Under the pieces are notes generated by a model. That model was not told the DNA's origin and searched no databases. It was given only the letters and a program-made list of their open reading frames with translations. Below, in pieces: positions 1 through 8,900 of a DNA stretch of 36,205 bases. Where the stretch lies: the NCBI GenBank assembly GCA_026417155.1, contig JAOADU010000082.1:1-36205 (forward strand), given 5' to 3'. Positions within the stretch are counted from its first letter, which is position 1, and each line of letters opens with the position of its first letter. The position numbers and the translations under genes were made by a program. The stretch comes from Bacteroidales bacterium (GTDB taxonomy: Bacteria > Bacteroidota > Bacteroidia > Bacteroidales > GWA2-32-17).

Positions 1-65
1 AGGAATAATAATTTTTGGTAAATGAAGCAGCAAAGCATTATTAATAACTTCCTAAACAGAAAAAC

Positions 66-719
66 TTATTCACTTATTTTTCTAAAGAAAAGATTGTTAA
101 ACATTGAAGAAAATAAATCATAGCCTAGACTTTTTAAAAAAATAAACTCATCGCTATCAAGAATTTCTAAAAAATTATAAACAGCAACTTCAATCAGGAT
201 AACTTCAGGAAGTTTGATTAAATGGGGCAGTGTTTTTATTGCATTCAACGATTCACCTTCAATATCTACAGATAACAAATCAAAAGTAGAACAACTTGTT
301 AAATAAGAGTTTAGAATTTTATCTAATGGCTTAGTAATAATTTTTTCTGTATGTTTCAGATTCTCTATTTTTAATTTTTCTTTAGATAAATGATTAAAAA
401 CATGTTCATTATAATGGTGATAATAACATTCCTCTTCTTTATTAGAAACAAATTCGTTGATAACTATATCGTTAGGTCTAAAAATTTTATATAGCTTATT
501 AAACGATTTATTTCCTTCAATAAGTATTCCTCGCCAACCTCTTCTGTAAAAAAAGTAAGTGTTATTTAAAATAATAGGATGGTTAGCACCAACGTCTACA
601 TAAAAGCCCTTTTTTTTGCCTTGAAAATATTTGTTGAGTAGTAAATCTTCTCCATTTTGAGAAAAGCTTCTATAAGACTTTGAAAAAAAATATTTAATTA
701 TTTCTAAATTCATGTTCAT
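66..719 (-). CDS. FkbM family methyltransferase
   Basis: Predicted SAM-dependent O-methyltransferase of the FkbM type, a family that often methylates sugars in surface glycans. In the longest reading frame the SAM-binding motif VDVGAN is near residues 50-55, an acidic residue follows in LIEGNK (about 77), and the family hallmark SVDIEG is near 159-164. The N-terminal FSQNGEDLLL segment is also typical. The frame can be opened at a TTG at 746, but the ATG at 719 (MNMNLEII) is preferred, giving 217 aa. It is the last complete gene of the sugar operon, downstream of a putative glycosyltransferase, which suggests methylation of the sugar added there. The acceptor is not visible from the sequence. 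Confidence 0.85.
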   Translation of the reverse strand: MNMNLEIIKYFFSKSYRSFSQNGEDLLLNKYFQGKKKGFYVDVGANHPIILNNTYFFYRRGWRGILIEGNKSFNKLYKIFRPNDIVINEFVSNKEEECYYHHYNEHVFNHLSKEKLKIENLKHTEKIITKPLDKILNSYLTSCSTFDLLSVDIEGESLNAIKTLPHLIKLPEVILIEVAVYNFLEILDSDEFIFLKSLGYDLFSSMFNNLFFRKISE

Positions 720-754
720 TGAAAAACCTACATAATTGTAATACAAATGGATAG

Positions 755-1552
755 TTAATTAAAAATGTAATCTAAAATTTTTCTCATGAAAAAAGGTGAA
801 TAAATGTATATTTTTCTAAACAAGTATTCTTTTTTGCTTTCTATTTTTCTTCTTGAAAAATCATATTCAATTTTTTCTTTCGATGCAAGTTTTATGGCTT
901 CTCTCATCCATACTCCTTTAGTTAATCCACTACATAAATACATAAACGGACCATGTACATATTTTAATTTAGGATTTCCATAATAATATATGGTTTTTAA
1001 TTCTGTTTGTTTAATATATTTATTCATCTTTTCTTCAAACTGCCATGGGTTCATATTTTCAGTTAATAGAGAAATAAGAGGTTGCTTTTTCCAAATACCA
1101 ACTTGTAAAGAGATTCTATATGAAGCTAATTCTGAAATTTCGCCAATTTTAAGATGACTATCTATGACTTTGTAATTAAACCAATTTTTGTTATACTTTT
1201 TTGGGAAAGCTGCTAGTTGAAAAAAAATATAGTTATGATTTTCGAAAAAATTTAATAATTCTTGAAGTAATGGCAAATCTGTATAATTAACGAGAAAATA
1301 ATCGTCTAAAAAGAGAATAATATTTTCTTCGGGTATTTGTAAAAGACATTCTTTAAGTTCATCTGACCAACAGGTTACTTTATTTGCAAGAATGGTTTCT
1401 ATTTCATTAGCTTTATATTTAATAAAGTTAGTACATAAATATGTTTTATATGGATTATTAGGAAAATATTTGTTAAACAAGGTAAAAAATAAATCCCACA
1501 AATCTTGATTTTTGTCGCACGATGAAACAACGATAGCAGTATTATTATTCAT
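755..1552 (-). CDS. Putative glycosyltransferase of a surface-glycan cluster
   Basis: A 265-aa protein with no signal peptide. It begins with a short beta strand (TAIVVSSCDKN) and has FLDDYF at residues 81-86, which resembles the metal-binding DxD region of GT-A glycosyltransferases. The rest is rich in aromatic and lysine residues, and a basic C-terminus (KKEYLFRKIYIYSPFF) could lie on the membrane. I recognise it only as resembling poorly described capsule-cluster glycosyltransferases and cannot assign donor or acceptor. It sits between gmd and an FkbM methyltransferase on the same strand, which fits transfer of fucose or pseudaminic acid. The function is inferred mainly from context. Confidence 0.6.
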   Translation of the reverse strand: MNNNTAIVVSSCDKNQDLWDLFFTLFNKYFPNNPYKTYLCTNFIKYKANEIETILANKVTCWSDELKECLLQIPEENIILFLDDYFLVNYTDLPLLQELLNFFENHNYIFFQLAAFPKKYNKNWFNYKVIDSHLKIGEISELASYRISLQVGIWKKQPLISLLTENMNPWQFEEKMNKYIKQTELKTIYYYGNPKLKYVHGPFMYLCSGLTKGVWMREAIKLASKEKIEYDFSRRKIESKKEYLFRKIYIYSPFFMRKILDYIFN

Positions 1553-1618
1553 GATGATAGTATAAATTAAACCTGCAATAATACAGACACGAAAGCCTTT
1601 TATTTATATGTTCGAGAA

Positions 1619-2704
1619 TTAAGTATTAAATGATATTTTTTTTATAGCTTTATTGTAATCTGCTAAAGTCATTATCTTTACCAATTCATCGAATGATGTT
1701 TCGTGTTTCCAACCCAACAATTGTTTTGCTTTTTCGGGATTGCCAATTAATAAATCAACTTCGGTTGGTCGATAATACTGTGGACTGACTTCAACAACGA
1801 TTTGTCCTTTTTTGATTCCTCTTGTAATGAAGTTTTTATCTACAATAGAATGCACTATAGCTTTTTCGTTTTCTTTTTTTCCTTGCCATTCAATGGTAAC
1901 TCCAAGAATTTCGAACGATTTTTCAACAAATTCTCTAACGCTGTGTGTTTCGCCTGTTGCAAGAATAAAATCTTCGGGTGTTGGGTGTTGTAGTATCATC
2001 CACATACCTTCGCAATATTCAGGTGCATAGCCCCAATCGCGTTTTGCATCGAGGTTGCCTAATACTAGCTTATCTTGTAAACCTAAAGCAATATGTGCAA
2101 CAGCTCGTGTGATTTTCCGTGTAACAAAAGTTTCTCCTCTGCGTGGACTTTCGTGATTAAATAATATCCCGTTGCATGCAAATAAATGGTATGCTTCTCT
2201 ATAATTTACAATAATCCAATATGCATATAATTTGGCAACACCATACGGTGATCGAGGATAAAAAGGTGTTTTTTCTGTTTGAGGAACTTCTTGTACTTTC
2301 CCAAACAACTCGCTAGTCGAGGCTTGATAAAATTTTGTTTTGATACCAGTTTCTCGAATCGCATCTAAAAAACGGAGTGTTCCTAACGCATCAACTTGAG
2401 CAGTATAATCAGGCAAGTCGAAAGAAACTTTAACATGACTTTGAGCAGCAAGATTATAAATCTCATCGGGGTTTACTTTTTCTAAAATTCTATGCAAGCT
2501 AGAAGTATCAACAAGATCGCCATAGTGAAGGAATAGTTTTTTATTTAATATTTCTGGATCATTGTACAGATGATCAATTCGACCAGTGTTGAAAGAACTA
2601 CTTCGACGAATAATACCATGAACTTCATATCCTTTTTTGATCAAAATTTCGGCTAAGTAACTTCCATCTTGACCAGTTATTCCAGTTATTAATGCTTTTT
2701 TCAT
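1619..2704 (-). CDS. gmd: GDP-mannose 4,6-dehydratase
   Basis: Converts GDP-D-mannose to GDP-4-keto-6-deoxy-D-mannose, the first step to GDP-L-fucose. It is an extended short-chain dehydrogenase of 361 aa, normal for the family. The NADP-binding glycine motif GITGQDG is at 8-14, the catalytic Thr130/Glu132 lie in STSELFG, and Tyr154/Lys158 lie in YGVAK. The Gmd signature [19 protein letters not shown] is intact. Its partner GDP-L-fucose synthase is the first gene of the same operon (7903-8838), with six genes in between, so the pathway is complete but split. It starts with ATG 12 bp after the flavoenzyme gene. Confidence 0.97.
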   Translation of the reverse strand: MKKALITGITGQDGSYLAEILIKKGYEVHGIIRRSSSFNTGRIDHLYNDPEILNKKLFLHYGDLVDTSSLHRILEKVNPDEIYNLAAQSHVKVSFDLPDYTAQVDALGTLRFLDAIRETGIKTKFYQASTSELFGKVQEVPQTEKTPFYPRSPYGVAKLYAYWIIVNYREAYHLFACNGILFNHESPRRGETFVTRKITRAVAHIALGLQDKLVLGNLDAKRDWGYAPEYCEGMWMILQHPTPEDFILATGETHSVREFVEKSFEILGVTIEWQGKKENEKAIVHSIVDKNFITRGIKKGQIVVEVSPQYYRPTEVDLLIGNPEKAKQLLGWKHETSFDELVKIMTLADYNKAIKKISFNT

Positions 2705-2716
2705 ACTGTGTAAAAA

Positions 2717-3829
2717 CTATAATATTAAACTCTTTACATATTTTGCTATAGCTAAGCAACAGGTTAAGCCAGGCGATTCGATACCAATTAAGTTGATGAA
2801 ATTTTCATATCCTTTTTCGTATTCGTTTTTTATTATGAAATCACGAATGGAGTCGCCGGGTTTTTGAAGTTTAGGTCTTATGCCAGCTTGTTCGGGTTCT
2901 ATGTCATTGAAATCAATAAAAGGCAAAAAATGTGATACTGATTCATAAAATTCGTTGCGATGATTAATGTTAACGCTGTAGTCAATGTGTTTATTAGGTA
3001 AAAAAATTGCGTTGGGACCTAATCGCAATCGACCTTGAATATTGAGGGTAGCATGTACGCCAAGACTAACATGCTGTGGTGTTGGTACTGGATATATTAA
3101 ATGACGAATGTATTTATGCTTGCCATTATGAACAGAAAAATATTCTCCTTTCCAAAAGTGAAGTTCGTAATGTGGTTCGAATGTTCCGGATATATGAGCT
3201 ATTTGGTCAGAAAACAGTCCTGCTGAATTGATGACAACACGAGCGGAGAACTGAAAAATTTGCTGTTCGCATTGAATAGAAACTATGTAGCCCGAATTAT
3301 GTTTTTGGATTGCGACTACTTCGTTACGATACACAAAATTTACTCCATTGTTAATAGCATCGGTTTCGAGCTGTTTCATTAATGCTGTAGTGTCAATAAT
3401 TCCGGTTGATGGTGAATATAATGCAAGTGTAGCTTGTATATGAGGTTCTTTATTGTGTATTTCAGCTGCCGAAAGTATTGATAGATCGCTGACACCATTG
3501 TTTATTCCTTGTTCGTATAATTTTATTACAGTTGTCTCTTCATATTGGTTTGTTGCAACAATAAGTTTTCCTATTTTTTTATGAGGAATATGGTTTGCTT
3601 GGCAATAGTTGTATAATTCTTGTTTCCCTTCGACACAAAGTTTAGCTTTCAATGAGCCGTAAGGATAATAAATTCCGGAATGTATAACCTCGCTATTTCG
3701 GCTCGAAGTCTCTTGTCCGAATGTATGATTCTTTTCAATTACATAAATATCAGAATAATGAAAAGAAAGCTCTCTTGCTATAGCTAACCCAACAACACCT
3801 GCTCCAATTATTACGATGTTTGTGTCCAC
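2717..3829 (-). CDS. FAD-dependent oxidoreductase, L-2-hydroxyglutarate oxidase-like
   Basis: A 370-aa flavoprotein of the DAO superfamily. The FAD Rossmann motif GAGVVG is at 9-14. The segment SSRNSEVIHSGIYYP, followed by GSLKAKLC, is characteristic of the L-2-hydroxyglutarate oxidase/dehydrogenase group. The C-terminal features GIRPKL and LIGIESPGLT also match. The start codon is GTG at 3829, with no better ATG upstream before the DUF368 stop. In other bacteria this family oxidises L-2-hydroxyglutarate to 2-oxoglutarate. Here it lies inside a nucleotide-sugar operon between a DUF368 gene (11 bp away) and gmd, so a sugar-related or unrelated substrate is possible. Family assignment is firm; substrate is not. 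Confidence 0.82.
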   Translation of the reverse strand: MDTNIVIIGAGVVGLAIARELSFHYSDIYVIEKNHTFGQETSSRNSEVIHSGIYYPYGSLKAKLCVEGKQELYNYCQANHIPHKKIGKLIVATNQYEETTVIKLYEQGINNGVSDLSILSAAEIHNKEPHIQATLALYSPSTGIIDTTALMKQLETDAINNGVNFVYRNEVVAIQKHNSGYIVSIQCEQQIFQFSARVVINSAGLFSDQIAHISGTFEPHYELHFWKGEYFSVHNGKHKYIRHLIYPVPTPQHVSLGVHATLNIQGRLRLGPNAIFLPNKHIDYSVNINHRNEFYESVSHFLPFIDFNDIEPEQAGIRPKLQKPGDSIRDFIIKNEYEKGYENFINLIGIESPGLTCCLAIAKYVKSLIL

Positions 3830-3840
3830 TTAAAACAACC

Positions 3841-4779
3841 TTATGAAGTTTTTGTTTTTTTGTGTGCAATATATTCTAATAAACCAACCACTATTATACC
3901 AATAAGAATGAATACGATGGCTATAATCGTTTGCATATTCATATTTTCGGGCAACATCCAATGATATTTTTCTACAATTTTATCTCCACTTCGTGAGAGA
4001 ATAAACTCGCCTGTTGAGCTTATTTTGTAAACTACTTCTTTCCATGGCCAGATAATAAGTAACGAACCCATCATGAAGCCAGATAAAATAGATATAACCT
4101 GATCGGGATATTTTTTAAATAACCATGATAAAATGTGCGATAATGCTAGCATTCCTATAGCTGCACCCAAAATAACAGGAAACAGAATGTTAATGTTCAT
4201 TTCATTGATAGATTGTATCATAATGAGCTCGTAATTGCCCATAAGAACTAAAACAAAAGAACCGCTAATTCCGGGCAGTATCATACTGGCAGCAGCAATT
4301 ATACCACAAATGAATAAGTACCATAATTGACGATTTTCGCTGGCGGGCGTCATTAAGGCAATGCTAATGGCAATGGCTGTACCTAATAAGAAAATAAATA
4401 TGTTTAATATAGTAAGCTGTTTAACTGTCTTTACCACAAAATATACCGAAGCTAATACTAATCCAAAAAAGAATGCCCAGATGTACACAGGATAATGTGC
4501 AAATAAATATTCAAATAGTCGGGCAATAGAAATTATTGCGATGATAACTCCCAGACCAACCCATAGGGCAAAAGTAAAATCAACATATTGTGCCCATTCT
4601 TTAAATTTTCCTCTCAGTAACAACTGAACGGAACGAATGCTTATGGTGTGCTTGATAACATCGAGCAGTCTTTCAAGTATTCCAGTAATTAATGCAATAG
4701 TACCTCCCGATACACCAGGTATTACGTTAGCTATTCCGATTAAAATTCCCTTTAAAAAATGGATAATGTTATTTTTCAT
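3841..4779 (-). CDS. DUF368 membrane protein, putative undecaprenyl-phosphate translocase (PopT family)
   Basis: A 312-aa polytopic inner-membrane protein with about eight or nine hydrophobic segments. It contains the two inverted-topology DUF368 signatures: NVIPGVSGGTIALITG near residues 18-33 and MILPGISGSFVLVLMGNYE near 165-183. DUF368 proteins (PopT) have been reported to return undecaprenyl phosphate, the lipid carrier for surface glycans, to the cytoplasmic face. Its place inside a pseudaminic acid/fucose operon fits carrier recycling for the glycan made here. It starts with ATG 20 bp downstream of pseI. The family is certain; the transport role is carried over from homologues. Confidence 0.9.
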   Translation of the reverse strand: MKNNIIHFLKGILIGIANVIPGVSGGTIALITGILERLLDVIKHTISIRSVQLLLRGKFKEWAQYVDFTFALWVGLGVIIAIISIARLFEYLFAHYPVYIWAFFFGLVLASVYFVVKTVKQLTILNIFIFLLGTAIAISIALMTPASENRQLWYLFICGIIAAASMILPGISGSFVLVLMGNYELIMIQSINEMNINILFPVILGAAIGMLALSHILSWLFKKYPDQVISILSGFMMGSLLIIWPWKEVVYKISSTGEFILSRSGDKIVEKYHWMLPENMNMQTIIAIVFILIGIIVVGLLEYIAHKKTKTS

Positions 4780-4799
4780 GAATGTAATGGATTTGTATT

Positions 4800-5825
4800 C
4801 TATTCAATATCTTCCCATCTTAGTGGTGTCCCTCGTTTCAGATTTTTGTTTGCTTTTTTTCCAAGTATTTGGTAATAATGTTTTGGTGATATACCATAAC
4901 CCGGACGAATACTGCGAATATTTAGCTCAGTAAAATGCTCGCCAGCGACAATATCCTGAACAACAAATAACGAACGTGCTAGTTTTTTATTGGTTAATGC
5001 TTCGTTATCAAGTTCATACGAAACAGTTCCTAAAGCTTTTTCTGCTTCACGAACAGATTTTACCATTGTTGCAAATTCTTCTTTGCAGAGCGAAAAAGCC
5101 GCATCGGGACCACCCATGCTTTTATCGAGAATGAAATGTTTTTCTATAATTTTGGCACCTAAAGCAACAGATACTATGGGAACAGTTATCCCTAATGTAT
5201 GATCGCTTAGTCCTACTTCACAATGGAAGCGGTTTCGCATATCGGGTATTGTGAGCAAATTGGCTTTTTCTATAGGAGCAGGATACGAAGATGTACATTT
5301 TAATAAAGCAATTTGTTGAAGATTGTTTTTACGGCAGGCTTCAATAGCATCGGCAATATCTTGTGCATTGGCCAGTCCTGTTGAAAGGATGATGGGTTTA
5401 CCCGTTTTAGCAACTTTTTCTATAAGCGGAATGTCAAAAATTTCGAATGATGCTATTTTGTATGCCGGTGGATTAAATTGTTCTAAAAAATCAACAGCTG
5501 TAAAATCGAAAGGTGTTGAAAAACAATCAATTCCAACTTTTTTTGCTTCAACGAAAAGTGCTTCATGCCATTCCCATGGTGTATAAGCTTGTTTATAGAG
5601 TTCGTAGAGAGTTTGTCCGTCCCATATCGTTCCCTGGTTGATGCGAAAGTATTCATTGTTGCAGTTGATGGTTATGGTATCGGGAGTATATGTTTGTAGT
5701 TTTATGGCATCGGCACCTGCTTCTTTTGCTGCGCGAACCGATTCTAAGGCAATATCTATATTATGATTGTGATTGGCTGATAACTCGGCAATAATGTAAA
5801 CTCTATTTAAGGGAAACTTAAGCAT
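4800..5825 (-). CDS. pseI: Pseudaminic acid synthase
   Basis: Condenses 2,4-diacetamido-2,4,6-trideoxy-L-altrose with phosphoenolpyruvate to give pseudaminic acid. It has an N-terminal NeuB-type TIM barrel (IAELSANHNHN, DAIKLQTYTPDTIT, LKCTSSYPAP, GLSDHT, IEKHFILD) and a C-terminal SAF/antifreeze-like domain (RSLFVVQDI to IRSIRPGYG). The motifs FSTPFDFTAVDFLE and TLWDG-like TIWDG favour PseI over NeuB or LegI. The frame opens at TTG 5837, but ATG 5825 gives a normal 341-aa protein and an 8-bp overlap with the pseH stop, so it was chosen. The overlap implies translational coupling within pseF-G-H-I. Confidence 0.95.
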   Translation of the reverse strand: MLKFPLNRVYIIAELSANHNHNIDIALESVRAAKEAGADAIKLQTYTPDTITINCNNEYFRINQGTIWDGQTLYELYKQAYTPWEWHEALFVEAKKVGIDCFSTPFDFTAVDFLEQFNPPAYKIASFEIFDIPLIEKVAKTGKPIILSTGLANAQDIADAIEACRKNNLQQIALLKCTSSYPAPIEKANLLTIPDMRNRFHCEVGLSDHTLGITVPIVSVALGAKIIEKHFILDKSMGGPDAAFSLCKEEFATMVKSVREAEKALGTVSYELDNEALTNKKLARSLFVVQDIVAGEHFTELNIRSIRPGYGISPKHYYQILGKKANKNLKRGTPLRWEDIE

Positions 5826-6270
5826 AATTTTTAACAAACAGTTTAGTATTTTGTATGTCAGACGAAATTTCTGTAAACATTAATTTTTGAAATATATTTA
5901 TCGAAGCAATATTATGTTCTACAACGTAGGCAAAGAATTTTTTTTCTTTTGTATATTCGATACCTTTATTTACAATTAATTTTCCAAGACCATTGTTTCG
6001 GAAGAGTTCATCGATTAAAAAACTAATCAACCAGCCGTCGCGAAACCGATCGAAACGAATTTGTCCCAGTGGGAAGCGTTCCATTAAGATTAAATAAGTT
6101 GAATTACTGTCCAACAGTTTTTTTTCGAACCATTGTAAATGCGATTCAAAACTAAATAGTTCTTTATTAATAGAGTTATTTCTTACGATTGGGTCTATGG
6201 CCCATTTGTATGTAAGTAAGGCGTCTTCGATGTTTGCACGTCGAAAATGAAGTTTTGCAAATTCAATCAT
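5818..6270 (-). CDS. pseH: Pseudaminic acid pathway N-acetyltransferase (PseH, GNAT fold)
   Basis: A 150-aa GNAT acetyltransferase. By position between pseG and pseI, and by similarity, it should acetylate the 4-amino group of UDP-4-amino-4,6-dideoxy-N-acetyl-beta-L-altrosamine using acetyl-CoA. The GNAT core is visible: LHFRRANIEDALLTYKWAID at the N-terminus, an acidic beta strand ending in FLIDELFRNNGLGKLIVNKG, where R-N-N-G-L-G serves as the acetyl-CoA pyrophosphate loop, and the closing ENIASINIFQKL-like helix. Length is close to known PseH proteins. It overlaps pseG by 8 bp and pseI by 8 bp. The exact substrate is inferred from the complete pseF-G-H-I set. Confidence 0.88.
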   Translation of the reverse strand: MIEFAKLHFRRANIEDALLTYKWAIDPIVRNNSINKELFSFESHLQWFEKKLLDSNSTYLILMERFPLGQIRFDRFRDGWLISFLIDELFRNNGLGKLIVNKGIEYTKEKKFFAYVVEHNIASINIFQKLMFTEISSDIQNTKLFVKNYA

Positions 6271-7231
6271 GAAGTAAAAAATTTACTAATTCGTTTAATT
6301 TAGAAGAAATTTTTTCTGAAAAAGCCACATCGGGGCTTGTAAGTGAAAATAATTGTGTTATGCTTTGTTGAAGAGTATTGGGGTGAAAATTAAAAAAATT
6401 TGCACCTTTAAATTTGTTTGTTATAGTTTGGTAAAAGGCGAATTGATTGTCGGTATAATAACCATAACCGCAAATTACTTGACGTTTCAAAGCTTCCATT
6501 AAAGTGTTGCTGGCAGGAAAAACGCCATATTTACACTCATCCATTAATTTTGCTACTTCATGGGGTTCTAAATTACAGTGCGTACGAATAAGTCCTAATG
6601 CAGCGTATTTTAGAAACTCATTTATTTGATATGTTGAATAAGAAAGTGTGTATAATACATGAATTGGTTGATGAATCTTTATTTTTAGTAATTCGTTAAT
6701 GATTGATAATGTGAGGTTGCTGGGATCGCTGCCTCCCATTGAAATTAAAATCCCTTCTCTTGCGTTATGCTTTAATTCTGAAAGAAATGCTTTCCGTAAC
6801 AATGCATACTCAACACCAAAGAAAAATGGGATATTTGTGTTTTTATTTTGTTTATTTTCTATGGATGTGTTAACAATTGCATCAACGTTTTGCACATCTT
6901 GTTTAAAATCGGTAATTAAAATTAACTTTTTACAAAGAGCTTTTATTTGCCTAAAATGAAAATCGTTTAGTTCGTAACTGTCAATAACTACTATATCTTG
7001 ACTTTGAATAAAATGATACCACTCAGTAGGATTCAAGTCATCGACATAAAAGATTTCTATTTGATTGTTTGTTAGTTTTTTTGCTAAATGAATGTTTAGA
7101 TCGCCCTTTATGTAAAAGACAATAGTTGCTGTAAAACCGAGCAATTGTTGTGCTAAAGCATAACATCTTGATAAATGCCCTAAACCTACGGTGGAACCAG
7201 CGTCTAATCTAAATAATATTTTTTTTCCCAT
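6263..7231 (-). CDS. pseG: UDP-2,4-diacetamido-2,4,6-trideoxy-beta-L-altropyranose hydrolase
   Basis: Removes UDP from the diacetamido-altrose nucleotide sugar so that PseI can condense the free sugar with PEP. It is a 322-aa GT-B-like hydrolase. The PseG signature is near the N-terminus: [17 protein letters not shown] at 7-23, where His19 matches the catalytic histidine of characterised PseG. A glycine-rich nucleotide-binding loop (LISMGGSDPSNLT) lies in the middle and an EALKR-type segment near the C-terminus. It overlaps pseF upstream by 23 bp and pseH downstream by 8 bp, which indicates a tightly coupled operon. Confidence 0.93.
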   Translation of the reverse strand: MGKKILFRLDAGSTVGLGHLSRCYALAQQLLGFTATIVFYIKGDLNIHLAKKLTNNQIEIFYVDDLNPTEWYHFIQSQDIVVIDSYELNDFHFRQIKALCKKLILITDFKQDVQNVDAIVNTSIENKQNKNTNIPFFFGVEYALLRKAFLSELKHNAREGILISMGGSDPSNLTLSIINELLKIKIHQPIHVLYTLSYSTYQINEFLKYAALGLIRTHCNLEPHEVAKLMDECKYGVFPASNTLMEALKRQVICGYGYYTDNQFAFYQTITNKFKGANFFNFHPNTLQQSITQLFSLTSPDVAFSEKISSKLNELVNFLLHD

Positions 7232-7913
7232 GTAATAGCAGGTATTTCATTTCGGCTATTTGCCAATCTTCGGGTGTATCGATGTCTTGCGCTTCTAATT
7301 CTGATAAAATGATAGCTCCGGTATTACTCATGAAAAATTGCTTTTGTTCTTTAAAAGCAGTTGTTCGTAACCAGTAAAATTGCCCGCTATCGTGGTAGGC
7401 GGGTTCTAAATCTTGCGAGCGTTTTCGAAGGTTTTCAGGATAAAACATAGATATTTTTTCATTATTCAATCGAAACGCCCGTTGTATAGGATAGGAAAAA
7501 CGAATTACGGGTATTACGGCATCGTATGATTGCTGTATTAGCTTTTGGTATGCCGAAATAATATGATTTTTATTTAAAAGTGGAGCTGTAGCTAAAATGC
7601 AGCAAATGTAATCAAAAGTATTTCCATGTTCTGCGTAATTATTTATTACTTCTTCAACAACGTCGCTTAAAGTGGCATAATCGTTTGCTGTTTGCTGACT
7701 TCTGAAAAAGGGCACACGAGCACCATATTGTTGAGCTATGGAGGCAGTTATTTCATCGTCGGTCGAGACCATAATTTCATCGAATAAATTTGATTGAATG
7801 GCAGCTTCAATGGAATAGGCAATGATAGGCTTTCCCAAAAAATCTTTAATATTTTTATGTGGAATACGCTTGCTGCCAGCACGTGCAGGAATAATAGCTA
7901 AATTATGAGCCAT
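7209..7913 (-). CDS. pseF: Pseudaminic acid cytidylyltransferase
   Basis: Activates pseudaminic acid with CTP to CMP-pseudaminic acid, the donor for glycosyltransferases. It is a 234-aa GT-A-fold nucleotidyltransferase whose N-terminal CTP-binding signature [16 protein letters not shown] is at 7-22, followed by the substrate-binding [12 protein letters not shown] and [13 protein letters not shown] segments. The [13 protein letters not shown] and [10 protein letters not shown] motifs are typical of PseF and related CMP-sugar synthetases. The start ATG at 7913 overlaps the fcl 3' end by 11 bp. It is the second gene of the operon. Confidence 0.94.
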   Translation of the reverse strand: MAHNLAIIPARAGSKRIPHKNIKDFLGKPIIAYSIEAAIQSNLFDEIMVSTDDEITASIAQQYGARVPFFRSQQTANDYATLSDVVEEVINNYAEHGNTFDYICCILATAPLLNKNHIISAYQKLIQQSYDAVIPVIRFSYPIQRAFRLNNEKISMFYPENLRKRSQDLEPAYHDSGQFYWLRTTAFKEQKQFFMSNTGAIILSELEAQDIDTPEDWQIAEMKYLLLHGKKNII

Positions 7914-8838
7914 ATTTTTTTAGAAAATCTTGATACGTTATGTGTAATCCTTCTTTTAAAGGAATTTTATGTTTCCAACCGAGAGAATTTAATTTAGTAG
8001 AATCTACCAATTTGCGGGGTGTTCCGTCGGGTTTTGTGTTATCGAAAACGACATTTCCTTTATAACCTACTACGTTTTGAATAAGGGTAGCCAATTCTTT
8101 AATGGTAACTTCTTCACCACTGCCTACATTTATCCATCCATAATCATTGTAATGATGCATAAGAAAAATACAAGCTTCGGCTAAATCGTCGGCAAAAAGA
8201 AATTCGCGTTTGGGAGTTCCCGAACCCCAGACAATTACTTCTGGTATGTTTTTTATCTTGGCTTCATGAAATCGTCGAATTAAAGCGGGTATTACATGCG
8301 AATGTTCTGGATGGTAATTATCATTGATTCCATAAAGATTGGTTGGCATAGCACTGATAAAATTACAACCATACTGAAATCGGTAAGTATCGCATAATTT
8401 TAATCCTGCAATTTTTGCTATAGCATATCCTTCATTGGTTGCTTCAAGTTCGCCTGTAAGCAAGTATTCTTCTTTTATGGGTTGAGGTGCAAACTTTGGA
8501 TATATACAAGAAGAACCTAAGAACAATAACTTTTTTACGTTATGTAAATATGAAGCATGAATTACATTAGATGCGATCATTAAATTTTCATAAAGGAATT
8601 GAGCTTTGTAGGTATTGTTTGCCAAAATTCCGCCAACTTTGGCTGCAGCAACAAATACAAATTCTGGTTTTTCCTTTTCGAAAAAATCAAATGTAGCTTT
8701 TTGGTTAGTTAAATCTAATTCTTTATGAGTAGCTGTAAGAATGTTACGGTAACCTTCGTTTGTTAGTTTTCGAAATATGGCACTTCCTACCATTCCAGTA
8801 TGACCAGCAACATAAATTTTAGAATCTTTATTTATCAT
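7903..8838 (-). CDS. fcl: GDP-L-fucose synthase
   Basis: Epimerises and reduces GDP-4-keto-6-deoxy-D-mannose to GDP-L-fucose with NADPH. It is a 311-aa extended short-chain dehydrogenase with the coenzyme motif GHTGMVG at 12-18, SSC at 109-111, and the catalytic Tyr138-x-x-x-Lys142 in EGYAIAK. The family segments [12 protein letters not shown] and [29 protein letters not shown] are intact. It is the first gene of the sugar operon; its partner gmd comes six genes later. About 216 bp separate it from the upstream phosphatase gene, and that leader contains two inverted repeats listed separately. No TAnnTTTG promoter was found in it. Confidence 0.96.
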   Translation of the reverse strand: MINKDSKIYVAGHTGMVGSAIFRKLTNEGYRNILTATHKELDLTNQKATFDFFEKEKPEFVFVAAAKVGGILANNTYKAQFLYENLMIASNVIHASYLHNVKKLLFLGSSCIYPKFAPQPIKEEYLLTGELEATNEGYAIAKIAGLKLCDTYRFQYGCNFISAMPTNLYGINDNYHPEHSHVIPALIRRFHEAKIKNIPEVIVWGSGTPKREFLFADDLAEACIFLMHHYNDYGWINVGSGEEVTIKELATLIQNVVGYKGNVVFDNTKPDGTPRKLVDSTKLNSLGWKHKIPLKEGLHITYQDFLKKYGS

Positions 8839-8867
8839 TTTATTTTATTTAATGCTCCGCCCTTTCA

Positions 8868-8883
8868 GTTACAGAGATGTAAC
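8868..8883. repeat. Perfect hairpin GTTACA-GAGA-TGTAAC in the fcl leader
   Basis: A 6-bp perfect inverted repeat with a 4-nt loop, 30 bp upstream of the fcl start codon and just downstream (in transcription order) of a longer inverted repeat. On the fcl-coding strand the loop is TCTC; no T-run follows, so it is not an intrinsic terminator. It could be a leader hairpin or an operator half-site pair. Its role is unknown. Confidence 0.45.
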
Positions 8884-8900
8884 CTACAAATGAGATATAA

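Noticed and set aside
1-65. Possible start of another minus-strand gene at 38 (AGGAAG, then ATG, 12 codons to the edge)
   Set aside because: Too short to recognise; two frames are open to the edge, so no gene can be supported.
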